This document shows, one piece after another, positions 34,701 to 43,830 of a DNA stretch of 49,628 nt. The translations under genes and the position numbers were made by a program. Position 1 is the stretch's first letter. Each line of letters begins with the position of its first letter. Where the stretch lies: positions 160,210 to 209,837 of the forward strand of contig PWHW01000002.1 in the NCBI GenBank assembly GCA_003555075.1, written 5' to 3'. The notes under the pieces are model-generated. The model was not told where the DNA came from, searched no databases, and saw only the letters and a program-made list of their open reading frames with translations. The stretch comes from Candidatus Nealsoniibacteriota bacterium. GTDB lineage: Bacteria; Patescibacteriota; Minisyncoccia; Minisyncoccales; PWPS01.

Positions 34701-36130
34701 ACGAAGAAAAAGGTTCAATTTTACATAATCTTGGAGATGCGGTAATAAGAACGGAAGAAAGTATCATAAAATACGCCAACAAAGCAGCCGGGAAGTTGCT
34801 TGAGTGCGATGAGAATGAGCTTTTGGGAAAAGATCTTCTTGATGTTGTAAAAGAGAGTTATAAAGACATCGTCAAAAGGAATTACGAGAGACTGGAGGAA
34901 GAAAACGAAATACATCCTTATGAGGTAGAGTTAATAAGAGAAGGCGGTAGTGTGACGGGAGAAATAGGAATGCGCCGCATGAAACACGAGGGGAGGTCAT
35001 TTGAGATATTGGTGATAAGGGATATTGATGCTCGTAAAAGAAGGGAAGAAGTGTTTTGGGAACAAGAAGAAAGGTTTCAAGCAGTAGCCGATAATACTCC
35101 CGATATAATTGCTCGCTTTGATGAAGAAGGGCGCTATGTTTATGTAAATAAAACAGCGGAAGAGGTTTATGGCATTCCCAAGAAAGATTTTTTTTGGAAG
35201 ACGGATGAGGATTTAGGGATCAACAAAGAAAGAAAAGAGGTATTTCGGGAGACCATAACTCTTGTGTTTAAAACGCAAGAAAAAAAGACCTTTTATAGCG
35301 AAACAGTAATAGGGGGAGAAAGAAAGTATTTTTACACCATACTGGTTCCTGAATTTCTGAAGGATGGTGTGATGAATTCCGTACTTAGCATTACAAGGGA
35401 CATAACCGAAATAAGAGAAATAGACAAGGTGAAATCGGAATTCATTTCAATTACTTCTCATCAATTACGTTCTCCTTTGGCGACAATAAATTGGTGCATC
35501 TTGTCACTTCTACAGGAGGAGGCGAACGGGATCACGTCTCAACAAGAGGAATACTTGGAACAGATCCACGGGGCTACGAGGAATTTGATAAAAATAACCG
35601 ATGTTTTCTTGAATACCACAATGCTTGATCTTGAGATGTTCGTTCTTAACCCGGAAAGGTTCGATCTTTTGGATTTTACAAAGGAAGTGAAAAAAGAATT
35701 TGAAAAGAGAATAAAGGAAAAGGAGCTAAATTTTTCAGAAACACATGATGATTCGATTTCCTATATAAGAATGGATAAAAAGGTTCTAAAGATCATCTTG
35801 AGAGGATTGATATCCAATGCGATAGAGTATACTCCGAAAAAAGGGAAGATTCATTTTGCGACAAAAAAAGGAGATGGAAGAATAGTATTGGAGTTGGGTG
35901 ATAGTGGTTGCGGAATACCCCCGGAAGAGAAAAAGAGGATTTTCACAAAATTTTACCGCACCGAGGAAGCGCGCAAAATGAAAGCTTATGGAACGGGGCT
36001 TGATCTCTATCTTATAAAGTCCCTCCTTGATAAGATCGGGGGGAATATCAGGGCGGAGTCTCCAAATCCTGAATTCGGAAAAGGAACCGTTTTTTATGTG
36101 GAGTTTCCCGTGGCATGGGAAAATACCTAA
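34697..36130 (+). CDS. PAS-domain sensor histidine kinase (no TM segment)
   Basis: PAS-like regions, HisKA SEFISITSHQLRSPLATI, HATPase ISNAIEYTPKKG, DSGCGIPPEEKKRIFTKFYR, GTGLDLYLIKSL. Confidence 0.92.
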   Translation: MNEEKGSILHNLGDAVIRTEESIIKYANKAAGKLLECDENELLGKDLLDVVKESYKDIVKRNYERLEEENEIHPYEVELIREGGSVTGEIGMRRMKHEGRSFEILVIRDIDARKRREEVFWEQEERFQAVADNTPDIIARFDEEGRYVYVNKTAEEVYGIPKKDFFWKTDEDLGINKERKEVFRETITLVFKTQEKKTFYSETVIGGERKYFYTILVPEFLKDGVMNSVLSITRDITEIREIDKVKSEFISITSHQLRSPLATINWCILSLLQEEANGITSQQEEYLEQIHGATRNLIKITDVFLNTTMLDLEMFVLNPERFDLLDFTKEVKKEFEKRIKEKELNFSETHDDSISYIRMDKKVLKIILRGLISNAIEYTPKKGKIHFATKKGDGRIVLELGDSGCGIPPEEKKRIFTKFYRTEEARKMKAYGTGLDLYLIKSLLDKIGGNIRAESPNPEFGKGTVFYVEFPVAWENT

Positions 36131-36145
36131 TGTATTCCATATCCG

Positions 36146-39100
36146 ATGAGTTTTAGTGAGAGATATAGAAATCTTAATAGAGAACAGCGCCTCGCTGTTG
36201 ATCAAATAGATGGTCCCTTGCTTGTAGTGGCGGGCCCGGGAACGGGAAAAACCGAGCTTCTGGGAGTAAGAATTGCCAATATATTAAAGAAAACCGATAC
36301 CCCGCCGGGAAGCATTCTTTGCCTTACTTACACCGAGAGTGCCTCTGTTAATATGAGAGAACGGCTTATAGAGCTCATAGGAGAGGATGCTTACAGAGTT
36401 TCTGTACATACTTTTCATGCATTCTGCCAGAGGATAATAGAAGAGTACCCGGAAGAGTTTCATGATACCGGGAATTTTTTTCTTGCGGACGAAGCAATAC
36501 AGACCAAGATACTGGAGGAAATATTGGATGAACTTGATCACGGTGATCCTCTTTCCGCATTTCATCCCAGCAAGGGGTTCGTATATTTGAGGGATATAAG
36601 TAAAGCATTTTTAGAATTAAAGGATAGCGGCTTATCACCCAATGATCTCAAGAATTTAATAGATCATAATGAAAAAGTGCTAAGGAGTACAAAAGAATCC
36701 TTTGACAGTGTATTCAACAAAAGGGTGGGAAAGAATTCTCATTCCGAAGTAAAGGAACTCGTAAAAGAGCTTTATGAAATGAAAACGGAGTCTCTCATAC
36801 CCCATGTAAAGCCGCTTAACGAGGCATTGGCCATATCTCTCTCTGTTGCTTCCGGGGATGACAATCTTTCGGAATGGAAAAAAAAGAGAACAGTAAAAAA
36901 AGCAGGAAAAAGAGTTTTGAAGGAATTTCAAGATCTCGAGAAAATGAGGAGCCTGGAGGGCATTTACAAGGAATACAGAAAAAGAATGCACGAGAGAGGG
37001 TATTATGATTTCTCGGACATGATCTTGGACGTTATTGAAAGAATGGAATACAACGAGGATCTCAGGGATGAGGTAAGGGAAAGATTTTTTTACGTGATGG
37101 TGGATGAGTTTCAAGATACAAGCGGTGTTCAAATGCGTTTCCTTGATCTTTTAATGAGAAGTGACGAGGATGAAAGTCCCAACATATGTGTAGTGGGAGA
37201 TGATGATCAAGCCATTTATAAATTTCAAGGGGCGGAAGTTTCCAATATATTGGAATTTAAAGATAGTTACCAGCGGGCAAACGCTGTTACTCTAAAAAGA
37301 AACTACAGATCTTTGAGTAGATTAATTGACGTTGCTTTGAATGTAATAAAAAAAGGAGAAAGAAGGCTTGAGAATATATATGATGATATAAAAAAGGAGT
37401 TGATCCCGAACAATAAAGGCAAAGGAGAAATCTCATATAAGCGCTTCAAATCCGAAGAAGAAGAGTTTTCATTCGTAGCAAAGGAGGTTAAAAAATTGAT
37501 GAAGAATACTTCTCCCGAAGAAATAGCAATAATAGGAAGAAAACACGAATCTCTTGTTAGAATTCTTCCATTCTTGAATGGGGAGGGTATTCCCGTTTCG
37601 TATGAAAGAAAGGAAGAAGTGTTAAGAAAAAAGCATATTCTGCAAATAATAGGAATAATGAGGTTTTGTAATGCGTTCTTAAAAGGGGATTCGAAAGAAT
37701 ACGAGGAATTTCTTCCCGAGATATTGAGTTATCCTTTCTGGAATGTGAAGAAAGAAAAGATATGGAAGATATCCTTGGAGGCCTTCTACGAAAGACTTTC
37801 TTGGATCGATTGCATGAAAAGAGATCCCGAGCTGAAAGATATAGCCGACTTTCTTATTGATACGGCCGTAAAAAGTAAGAGCGAACCGGCAGAGGAGGTG
37901 ATAGATATCATAATCGGAAACAAGAAGGGTGCTATAAAAAGTCCTTATAAGGATCATTATTTTTCGAATGAGTTGTTCAAGGAGAAGAAAGAAGAATACT
38001 TGAGCCTATTATCCTCTTTGCGATGCTTCGTGGGAGCAGTGAGAAAACACAAGCCCTTGGAAAATATCAAGGTCAGTGATCTCTTGGAATACTTTGATAT
38101 AATGGAAAAAAATGAAATACCTCTTATTGATAACGATCCTCTTGTCGGTGAAGACAATGCCGTTGCACTTTTGACCGCTCATAGCGCAAAAGGGAAGGAG
38201 TTTGAGTCAGTATTCGTCCTGAATTGCGATCAAGATAATTGGGCCGGGGGCAGAGCAGGAGGTAGAATCGATCTTCCCATGAATACTCCTTATAAGAGAG
38301 CGGGAGAAGAGAGGGATGACAAATTGCGCCTTTTCTATGTTGCTCTTACAAGGGCAAAAAAATACCTTTCCTTAACTTGCTACGGGCAAAAAAGAAACGG
38401 AAGAGAGTGCATCCCTTTGGAATTTCTAAACGACCTCTCTCCGGAAAAAACAAGAAAGAGTGTTAATTTAAAAGGGCTTGATTCGATCTCGAAAGAATCT
38501 CATCAACTCTCTTTAGTAAAAGAGGAAAAGGACCTCCTTCTTCCACTTGTAAAAGAGCATAAATTGAGTGCTACGGGTTTTACCAAGTTTCTCAATGTTG
38601 CTGAAGAAGGGCCGATTAGTTTTTTTGAAGAGAATATATTAAGATTTCCAAAAAAGAAAGAGCTTCCTCTTTCTTATGGTACTGCCATTCACGGAACCTT
38701 GGCCGAAGTGCATATGGAATTGAAGGAAGGGGATGGGTTACCGTCCGAAAAAAGATTACTGGAAGTGTTTGAAAAACATCTTTTAAGAGAAAGGTTATCG
38801 GAAAGGAATTATCAGAAATTATTCAAAAGAGGTAAAGATTCTCTTTTATTGTTCTATAAACAAAGAAAAGATTTCTTTGATCGTGATTCCGAAATAGAGA
38901 AGAATTTCAAGGATCAGGGCTGTTTCGTGGATGATGTTGGAATAACGGGGAAAATAGATAAGATGATAAAAAAAGGGAAAGAAATCGAGGTTACCGATTT
39001 TAAAACGGGAAAGCCGCTGCAAAGCTGGAATAATGAATTAAAGTCCTGGAAATACAAATATCAACTTATTTTTTACAAGATCCTGATAGAGTCATCTAGA

Positions 39101-39343
39101 GATTTTAATCAGTACAGGGTAAGAAACGGTCTTTTGGAGTTTGTTGAACCGGACAAAGAAGGTAATATTATTTTACTACCCCTTGAGATAGATGAAGAGG
39201 AGGCTCGTGAAGTGAGAGAATTGATCCGTATTGTGGGAAAGAAGATAAAAAACTTAGATTTCCCTTCCACAGAGGAATACAAGAGTGGTTCCCTGAAAGA
39301 TGTCAGAAATTTCACTGAAAGCATTTTAAAAGAAGAAACATAA
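36146..39343 (+). CDS. UvrD/Rep-family helicase with C-terminal PD-(D/E)XK nuclease domain
   Basis: VVAGPGTGKTELLGVRIANIL, MVDEFQDTSGVQ, VVGDDDQAIYKFQGA, RLFYVALTRAKKYL, EIEVTDFKTGKP. Confidence 0.92.
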   Translation: MSFSERYRNLNREQRLAVDQIDGPLLVVAGPGTGKTELLGVRIANILKKTDTPPGSILCLTYTESASVNMRERLIELIGEDAYRVSVHTFHAFCQRIIEEYPEEFHDTGNFFLADEAIQTKILEEILDELDHGDPLSAFHPSKGFVYLRDISKAFLELKDSGLSPNDLKNLIDHNEKVLRSTKESFDSVFNKRVGKNSHSEVKELVKELYEMKTESLIPHVKPLNEALAISLSVASGDDNLSEWKKKRTVKKAGKRVLKEFQDLEKMRSLEGIYKEYRKRMHERGYYDFSDMILDVIERMEYNEDLRDEVRERFFYVMVDEFQDTSGVQMRFLDLLMRSDEDESPNICVVGDDDQAIYKFQGAEVSNILEFKDSYQRANAVTLKRNYRSLSRLIDVALNVIKKGERRLENIYDDIKKELIPNNKGKGEISYKRFKSEEEEFSFVAKEVKKLMKNTSPEEIAIIGRKHESLVRILPFLNGEGIPVSYERKEEVLRKKHILQIIGIMRFCNAFLKGDSKEYEEFLPEILSYPFWNVKKEKIWKISLEAFYERLSWIDCMKRDPELKDIADFLIDTAVKSKSEPAEEVIDIIIGNKKGAIKSPYKDHYFSNELFKEKKEEYLSLLSSLRCFVGAVRKHKPLENIKVSDLLEYFDIMEKNEIPLIDNDPLVGEDNAVALLTAHSAKGKEFESVFVLNCDQDNWAGGRAGGRIDLPMNTPYKRAGEERDDKLRLFYVALTRAKKYLSLTCYGQKRNGRECIPLEFLNDLSPEKTRKSVNLKGLDSISKESHQLSLVKEEKDLLLPLVKEHKLSATGFTKFLNVAEEGPISFFEENILRFPKKKELPLSYGTAIHGTLAEVHMELKEGDGLPSEKRLLEVFEKHLLRERLSERNYQKLFKRGKDSLLLFYKQRKDFFDRDSEIEKNFKDQGCFVDDVGITGKIDKMIKKGKEIEVTDFKTGKPLQSWNNELKSWKYKYQLIFYKILIESSRDFNQYRVRNGLLEFVEPDKEGNIILLPLEIDEEEAREVRELIRIVGKKIKNLDFPSTEEYKSGSLKDVRNFTESILKEET

Positions 39344-39392
39344 AGCACCCAGAGATCTTAAAAATTAATAAAATATAAATAAATCTTAATTC

Positions 39393-39869
39393 ATGCTTAA
39401 AAAAATAAAACCGAATTTTATACTTATTCCTTTTATAGTATTGATAGTAGCCGCTGTCGGAGGTTACTTTACATCACAGGGTCTTAATGGATGGTATGAA
39501 GAGCTTACAAAGCCGGAATGGACCCCTTCGGGAAGTTTTATAAGTGCGATGTGGACATTCATTTATGTTCTTGTGGCTTCCATAGTTTTAGTATATTTCA
39601 ATAAATTCAAAAATAGCAAGAATTTCAGTCTTGTTATCGTTCTTTTCGTATTAAATGCTATTTTGAATGCAACTTGGTCTCTTTCCTTTTTCACTCTCAA
39701 TTTATTGCTTTTCTCTTTTGTGCATATAATGATACTCAATCTTACAATAATCGCTCTCATAATCCTTTTGTGGAAGGATAATAAATTTCTTTCTCTGGGT
39801 CTTCTTCCTTATACTGCATGGGTTACCATTGCCAGCGTATTGAATTATTCCATCTTTTTGATGAACTGA
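39393..39869 (+). CDS. TspO/MBR family protein
   Basis: WYEELTKPEWTPSGSFISAMWTFIYVLVA...NATWSLSFF...LLPYTAWVTIASVLNYSI. Confidence 0.93.
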   Translation: MLKKIKPNFILIPFIVLIVAAVGGYFTSQGLNGWYEELTKPEWTPSGSFISAMWTFIYVLVASIVLVYFNKFKNSKNFSLVIVLFVLNAILNATWSLSFFTLNLLLFSFVHIMILNLTIIALIILLWKDNKFLSLGLLPYTAWVTIASVLNYSIFLMN

Positions 39870-40915
39870 TGCGCACCATACTCCATATGGACATGGATTG
39901 TTTCTTTGCTCAGATTGAAGAGCGGGAGAGCCCTCATTTCAAAGGAAAGCCTATTGTTGTAGGAGCCGATCCCAGAGAAGGAAGAGGAAGGGGAGTGGTC
40001 TCTACTTGTAATTACGAAGCCCGAAAATACGGAGTGAGATCCGGGATGCCGATCTCAAAAAGTTACCAATTAATTCCTGGTGGCGTATTTCTGCCTGTAA
40101 ATATGGAGTTGTACAAGAAAGTATCGCATTCCATTTTCAAGATAGCGGAAAAATATTCCAAGAAGATTGAGAAAGTATCCCTTGATGAAGCTTATATAGA
40201 TCTCACAGGAAAAGTAGATAGTTTCAAGGAAGCGGAAAAGAAAGGGGGGATTATCAGAGAAGAAGTTTTTGAAAAAGAAAACCTAACATGTACAGTGGGA
40301 ATCGGTGAGAATAAAATGATGGCAAAAATTGCTTGTGAACTTGCAAAGCCGAATGGTCTGATGAGCATTTCTCTTTTTGATTCAAGCGTTGTCTTGTCGG
40401 AGATGGATGTGGAAGTTATTCCAGGAATAGGGCCAAAGACAAAGAAAAAAATAAGTGCATACCTTGACAAAAAAGAGGTAAGGGTAAGGGATGCAAAAAA
40501 GATCACAAAAAGAGAATTTTTGAAATTGCTCGGTAAAAGGGGTGGTGAGTTTTATTATAAATTGCGTGGAAAAGATGATTCTCCGGTGGAAAGCAAGAAA
40601 AAAACGAGATCGATCGGAAAAGAGCACACCTTCAAAAGAGATACAAAGGAGCTTAAAAAGATCATCGAAGTTTTCAAAAGAATGGTGTTTTCAGTGGCCA
40701 AGCGTTCCAATGAAAGAAATATTGCAATAAAAGGCGTTGTTGTTACATGTCGCTATGAGGATTTTAAAACGCACAGCAGACAAACATCGTTTCCTGCCGA
40801 CTTTTACAAGGGGGAGTTTCTTTACAAGAAAAGCCTTCCGTCCTTGTTCGGATTTTTGACGGGAAACAGTAAAAGAATAAGGCTTGTGGGGTTTAGGGCG
40901 AAAATAAAAGAGTGA
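39869..40915 (+). CDS. dinB: DNA polymerase IV (Y family)
   Basis: ILHMDMDCFFAQIEER, KYGVRSGMPISKSYQLIPG, VSLDEAYIDLT; start moved to ATG 39869 overlapping the TspO stop (TGATG). Confidence 0.94.
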   Translation: MRTILHMDMDCFFAQIEERESPHFKGKPIVVGADPREGRGRGVVSTCNYEARKYGVRSGMPISKSYQLIPGGVFLPVNMELYKKVSHSIFKIAEKYSKKIEKVSLDEAYIDLTGKVDSFKEAEKKGGIIREEVFEKENLTCTVGIGENKMMAKIACELAKPNGLMSISLFDSSVVLSEMDVEVIPGIGPKTKKKISAYLDKKEVRVRDAKKITKREFLKLLGKRGGEFYYKLRGKDDSPVESKKKTRSIGKEHTFKRDTKELKKIIEVFKRMVFSVAKRSNERNIAIKGVVVTCRYEDFKTHSRQTSFPADFYKGEFLYKKSLPSLFGFLTGNSKRIRLVGFRAKIKE

Positions 40916-40979
40916 AGAAAGAAATTTTACCTATCTTTTGATCTATTATATACTCCGAAAGGCTAACCAATCATACTCT

Positions 40980-42203
40980 ATGGAAAAAATATTAAAAGAT
41001 GTAAAGAAACAAATAAAAAAAGCGGGAAAGGACAGTAAAATTGAAAGGGCAACCATAAAGAGATTGCTTTACCCGGAGCGCATATTGGAGTTCTTCATTC
41101 CAGTCGGAAAGGAAAATTATCTTGCTGCATATCGCGCACAGCATAGCAGTATATTAGGTCCTTATAAGGGCGGCATTAGGTTTCATGAGGACGTAAGCAA
41201 GGATGAGGTGGAGGCACTATCCGTTTTAATGACTCTCAAATGCTCTTTAATAGAGGTTCCTTTCGGAGGTGGAAAAGGGGGTATAAAAATGGATCCCAAG
41301 GAATTCTCAGAAAATGAAATAGAGGAGATATCCAGAAAGTATGTAAGGGGAGCATATCCCATTCTCGGACCGGATACGGATATTCCCGCTCCTGATATGA
41401 ATGCCGGAGAAAAGATCATTTCCATAATGACAGATGAATTTTCCAGGATTTTCGGAGAACCATCTCCGGGATGTTTTACGGGGAAATCACCGGAAGATGG
41501 AGGAGTAGAGGGAAGAGTGGAATCTACCGGATATGGAGGTTTTGCAATATTAAAAGAGCTTTGTAATCTATATAACCTTCATTATCCTCGAATAAATATT
41601 CAGGGGCTTGGCAATGTCGGATCGAACTTTGCTCGTTTTGCCCAAAAGGAAGGTTTTAAAATAACAGCGATCTGTGAACGTGACGGAGGGATGGAGAATC
41701 AAGAAGGAATGGACATGGAGGAAGTATTGGAACAAAAAAAGAAAGGAAAATACCTTCCTTTAAAAGAAGGGGATAAAGAGTTTAATAACAAGGAGTTTCT
41801 TAAAAAAGAGAGTGATATTCTTGTTCTGGCTGCTACCGGAGGCGTGATAACAGAAGAAAATGCGAAAGATGTCAAGGCCAAGTATATCATAAACTTGGCC
41901 AATGGTCCGGTTACAAGAAAGGCGGAAAAGATATTAAGCAAAAGGGGAGTGGTGGTGGTTCCGGATATTCTTGCCAATGCGGGGGGAGTTGCTGCTTCCT
42001 ACTGCGAATGGAAGCAATGCAAAGAAAAAAGAAAATATTCCAGAGAAGAAGTTTATTCTTTTATAGAAAAAACTCTCACCAAAGCCTTTAAAAAGGTGGT
42101 CAATTTACAGCAAGAGAGAGGTGTGAAAAATTTCACACTTTCAAGAGCTGCATTTTCCGTTTCTCTTTTAAACCTTGAAGAAAAAATGAAAAATGACCAA
42201 TAA
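40980..42203 (+). CDS. Glu/Leu/Phe/Val dehydrogenase family (glutamate dehydrogenase-like)
   Basis: GPYKGGIRFHEDVSKDEVEALSVLMTLKCSLIEVPFGGGKGGI, PAPDMNAGEKIISIM, STGYGG, NLANGPVT; start at ATG 40980. Confidence 0.94.
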   Translation: MEKILKDVKKQIKKAGKDSKIERATIKRLLYPERILEFFIPVGKENYLAAYRAQHSSILGPYKGGIRFHEDVSKDEVEALSVLMTLKCSLIEVPFGGGKGGIKMDPKEFSENEIEEISRKYVRGAYPILGPDTDIPAPDMNAGEKIISIMTDEFSRIFGEPSPGCFTGKSPEDGGVEGRVESTGYGGFAILKELCNLYNLHYPRINIQGLGNVGSNFARFAQKEGFKITAICERDGGMENQEGMDMEEVLEQKKKGKYLPLKEGDKEFNNKEFLKKESDILVLAATGGVITEENAKDVKAKYIINLANGPVTRKAEKILSKRGVVVVPDILANAGGVAASYCEWKQCKEKRKYSREEVYSFIEKTLTKAFKKVVNLQQERGVKNFTLSRAAFSVSLLNLEEKMKNDQ

Positions 42204-43554
42204 TTCCCAGAATCAAAAGAATGTCTTCTCGGAAGAACCTATTTCGGTGTCGGAATACATATCTGTCTTAAATGAGGTTTTATCGCGTTTTGAGGTCAAA
42301 TTAATGGGAGAGGTTTCCGAAGTGAAGAAGGCAAGCAGCGGTCATGTTTATTTCTCACTAAAAGATGAAGAGAGCGGAGATGTGATCAATTGCGTAATAT
42401 GGAGGTCGATATATCGAATGTGTGGAGTCGATCTTGAGGAAGGTATGAAAGTGATCGTTTCCGGGCATGCTGACATATACAGAGTTAGAGGGACGCTTAC
42501 GTTCAAAACAAGGACGGTGGAACCGGCTGGCGAAGGAGCACTAAAGAAAGCTTATGATAAATTAAAGGAGAAATTGAAAAAAGAAGGATTTTTCAGCAAG
42601 GAAAGAAAAAGAAAGCTTCCCGAATATCCTCAAAGAGTGGGCTTGATCACTTCCAAGGAAGGAGCTGCCATTCATGATTTCATGAATAATCTTGGAAAGT
42701 TCGGATTTCATGTTCTTCTCTGCGATTCAAGAGTGGAGGGACAGGAGGCAGTAGAGGATCTTTTGCGGTCGATAAAAGCAATGAAGAAGAAAAATTTGGA
42801 CGTGCTGGTCATCATAAGAGGAGGAGGGTCGTTGCAGTCCCTTATTGCTTTTGACAATGAAAACCTTATTCGTGAGTTGTCCGAGTTTCCCGTACCGGTG
42901 ATTACCGGAATAGGTCACCATGAAGATGTTCCCTTGGTGGCCCTTGCCGCGGATGCGGCCGAGTCCACCCCTACAGGCGTGGCCAATCGACTCTCGGAAG
43001 GATTTGTCAAGGCAAGAGAAGCGGTATATTTCCATGAAAGAAATATAAACAATACTTTCAAAAGCATCTTGCATGAAAAGAATAAGCAGCTTTCCGGTTC
43101 TCTTACAGAGATCACACGTTTTTTCAGAGAATTACTTAAAAAATATAAAGAAAATGAAAGCAGAATAAAGAGAGTTGTTTCCTTGGGCTATCATCTTGCG
43201 GAAAGAAAAAGAGAAGAAATGAATTCTTCGGCAAAGAGGATAGAGAGAGAGTTCTTTCTGGCAATAAGAAAAAAGAAAGAAGAGCGGAGTGAATCAACAA
43301 AGAACATACTATCCTCATTTTTACTCCTATTTAAGAATACGAAAAATAAAATGGAAGAGCATAGCAAAGTGATCATGGCAAATGATCCGAAAAAGCAGCT
43401 GAAATTGGGATATGCTATAATGAAAGGGCAAAGGGGTAAAGTAATAAAAAGCGTTCGCGATGTAAAAAAGGGAGAAGAGACAAAGACCGTTGTCTCCGAC
43501 GGAGAAATAGACTCTCATATTACAAACATTAATAAAAAAAACGACCATGCCTGA
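42193..43554 (+). CDS. xseA: Exodeoxyribonuclease VII large subunit
   Basis: GEVSEVKKASSGHVYFSLKDEESGDVINCVIWR, RVGLITSKEGAAIHD, VLVIIRGGGSLQSL, PVPVITGIGHHEDVPL. Confidence 0.95.
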   Translation: MTNNSQNQKNVFSEEPISVSEYISVLNEVLSRFEVKLMGEVSEVKKASSGHVYFSLKDEESGDVINCVIWRSIYRMCGVDLEEGMKVIVSGHADIYRVRGTLTFKTRTVEPAGEGALKKAYDKLKEKLKKEGFFSKERKRKLPEYPQRVGLITSKEGAAIHDFMNNLGKFGFHVLLCDSRVEGQEAVEDLLRSIKAMKKKNLDVLVIIRGGGSLQSLIAFDNENLIRELSEFPVPVITGIGHHEDVPLVALAADAAESTPTGVANRLSEGFVKAREAVYFHERNINNTFKSILHEKNKQLSGSLTEITRFFRELLKKYKENESRIKRVVSLGYHLAERKREEMNSSAKRIEREFFLAIRKKKEERSESTKNILSSFLLLFKNTKNKMEEHSKVIMANDPKKQLKLGYAIMKGQRGKVIKSVRDVKKGEETKTVVSDGEIDSHITNINKKNDHA

Positions 43555-43780
43555 AGAGAATAACTTGAGTAAGAATCTTGAAAAACTTTCAAAAATAGCG
43601 GATTGGTTTGAGCAAAGAGAAGATATTGATGTCGAGGAGGGATTGAAAAAAGTAAAAGAGGCGGCAAAGATAATAAAAGAAAGTAAGAAGAGATTACAAG
43701 AAATAGAGAACGAATTCGAAGAGGTAAGAAAGGAGTTGAGCGATGAAGAAGGGGAAGATGATAGAAGTGGGCGAGAATAA
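43547..43780 (+). CDS. xseB: Exodeoxyribonuclease VII small subunit
   Basis: SKNLEKLSKIADWFEQREDIDVEEGLKKVKEAAKIIKESKKRL; overlaps xseA. Confidence 0.85.
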   Translation: MPEENNLSKNLEKLSKIADWFEQREDIDVEEGLKKVKEAAKIIKESKKRLQEIENEFEEVRKELSDEEGEDDRSGRE

Positions 43781-43830
43781 TCTTGTTTTATAGCCTTAAA
43801 GCAATAAAGCTTTGTTTTTTTACAAGGAAA

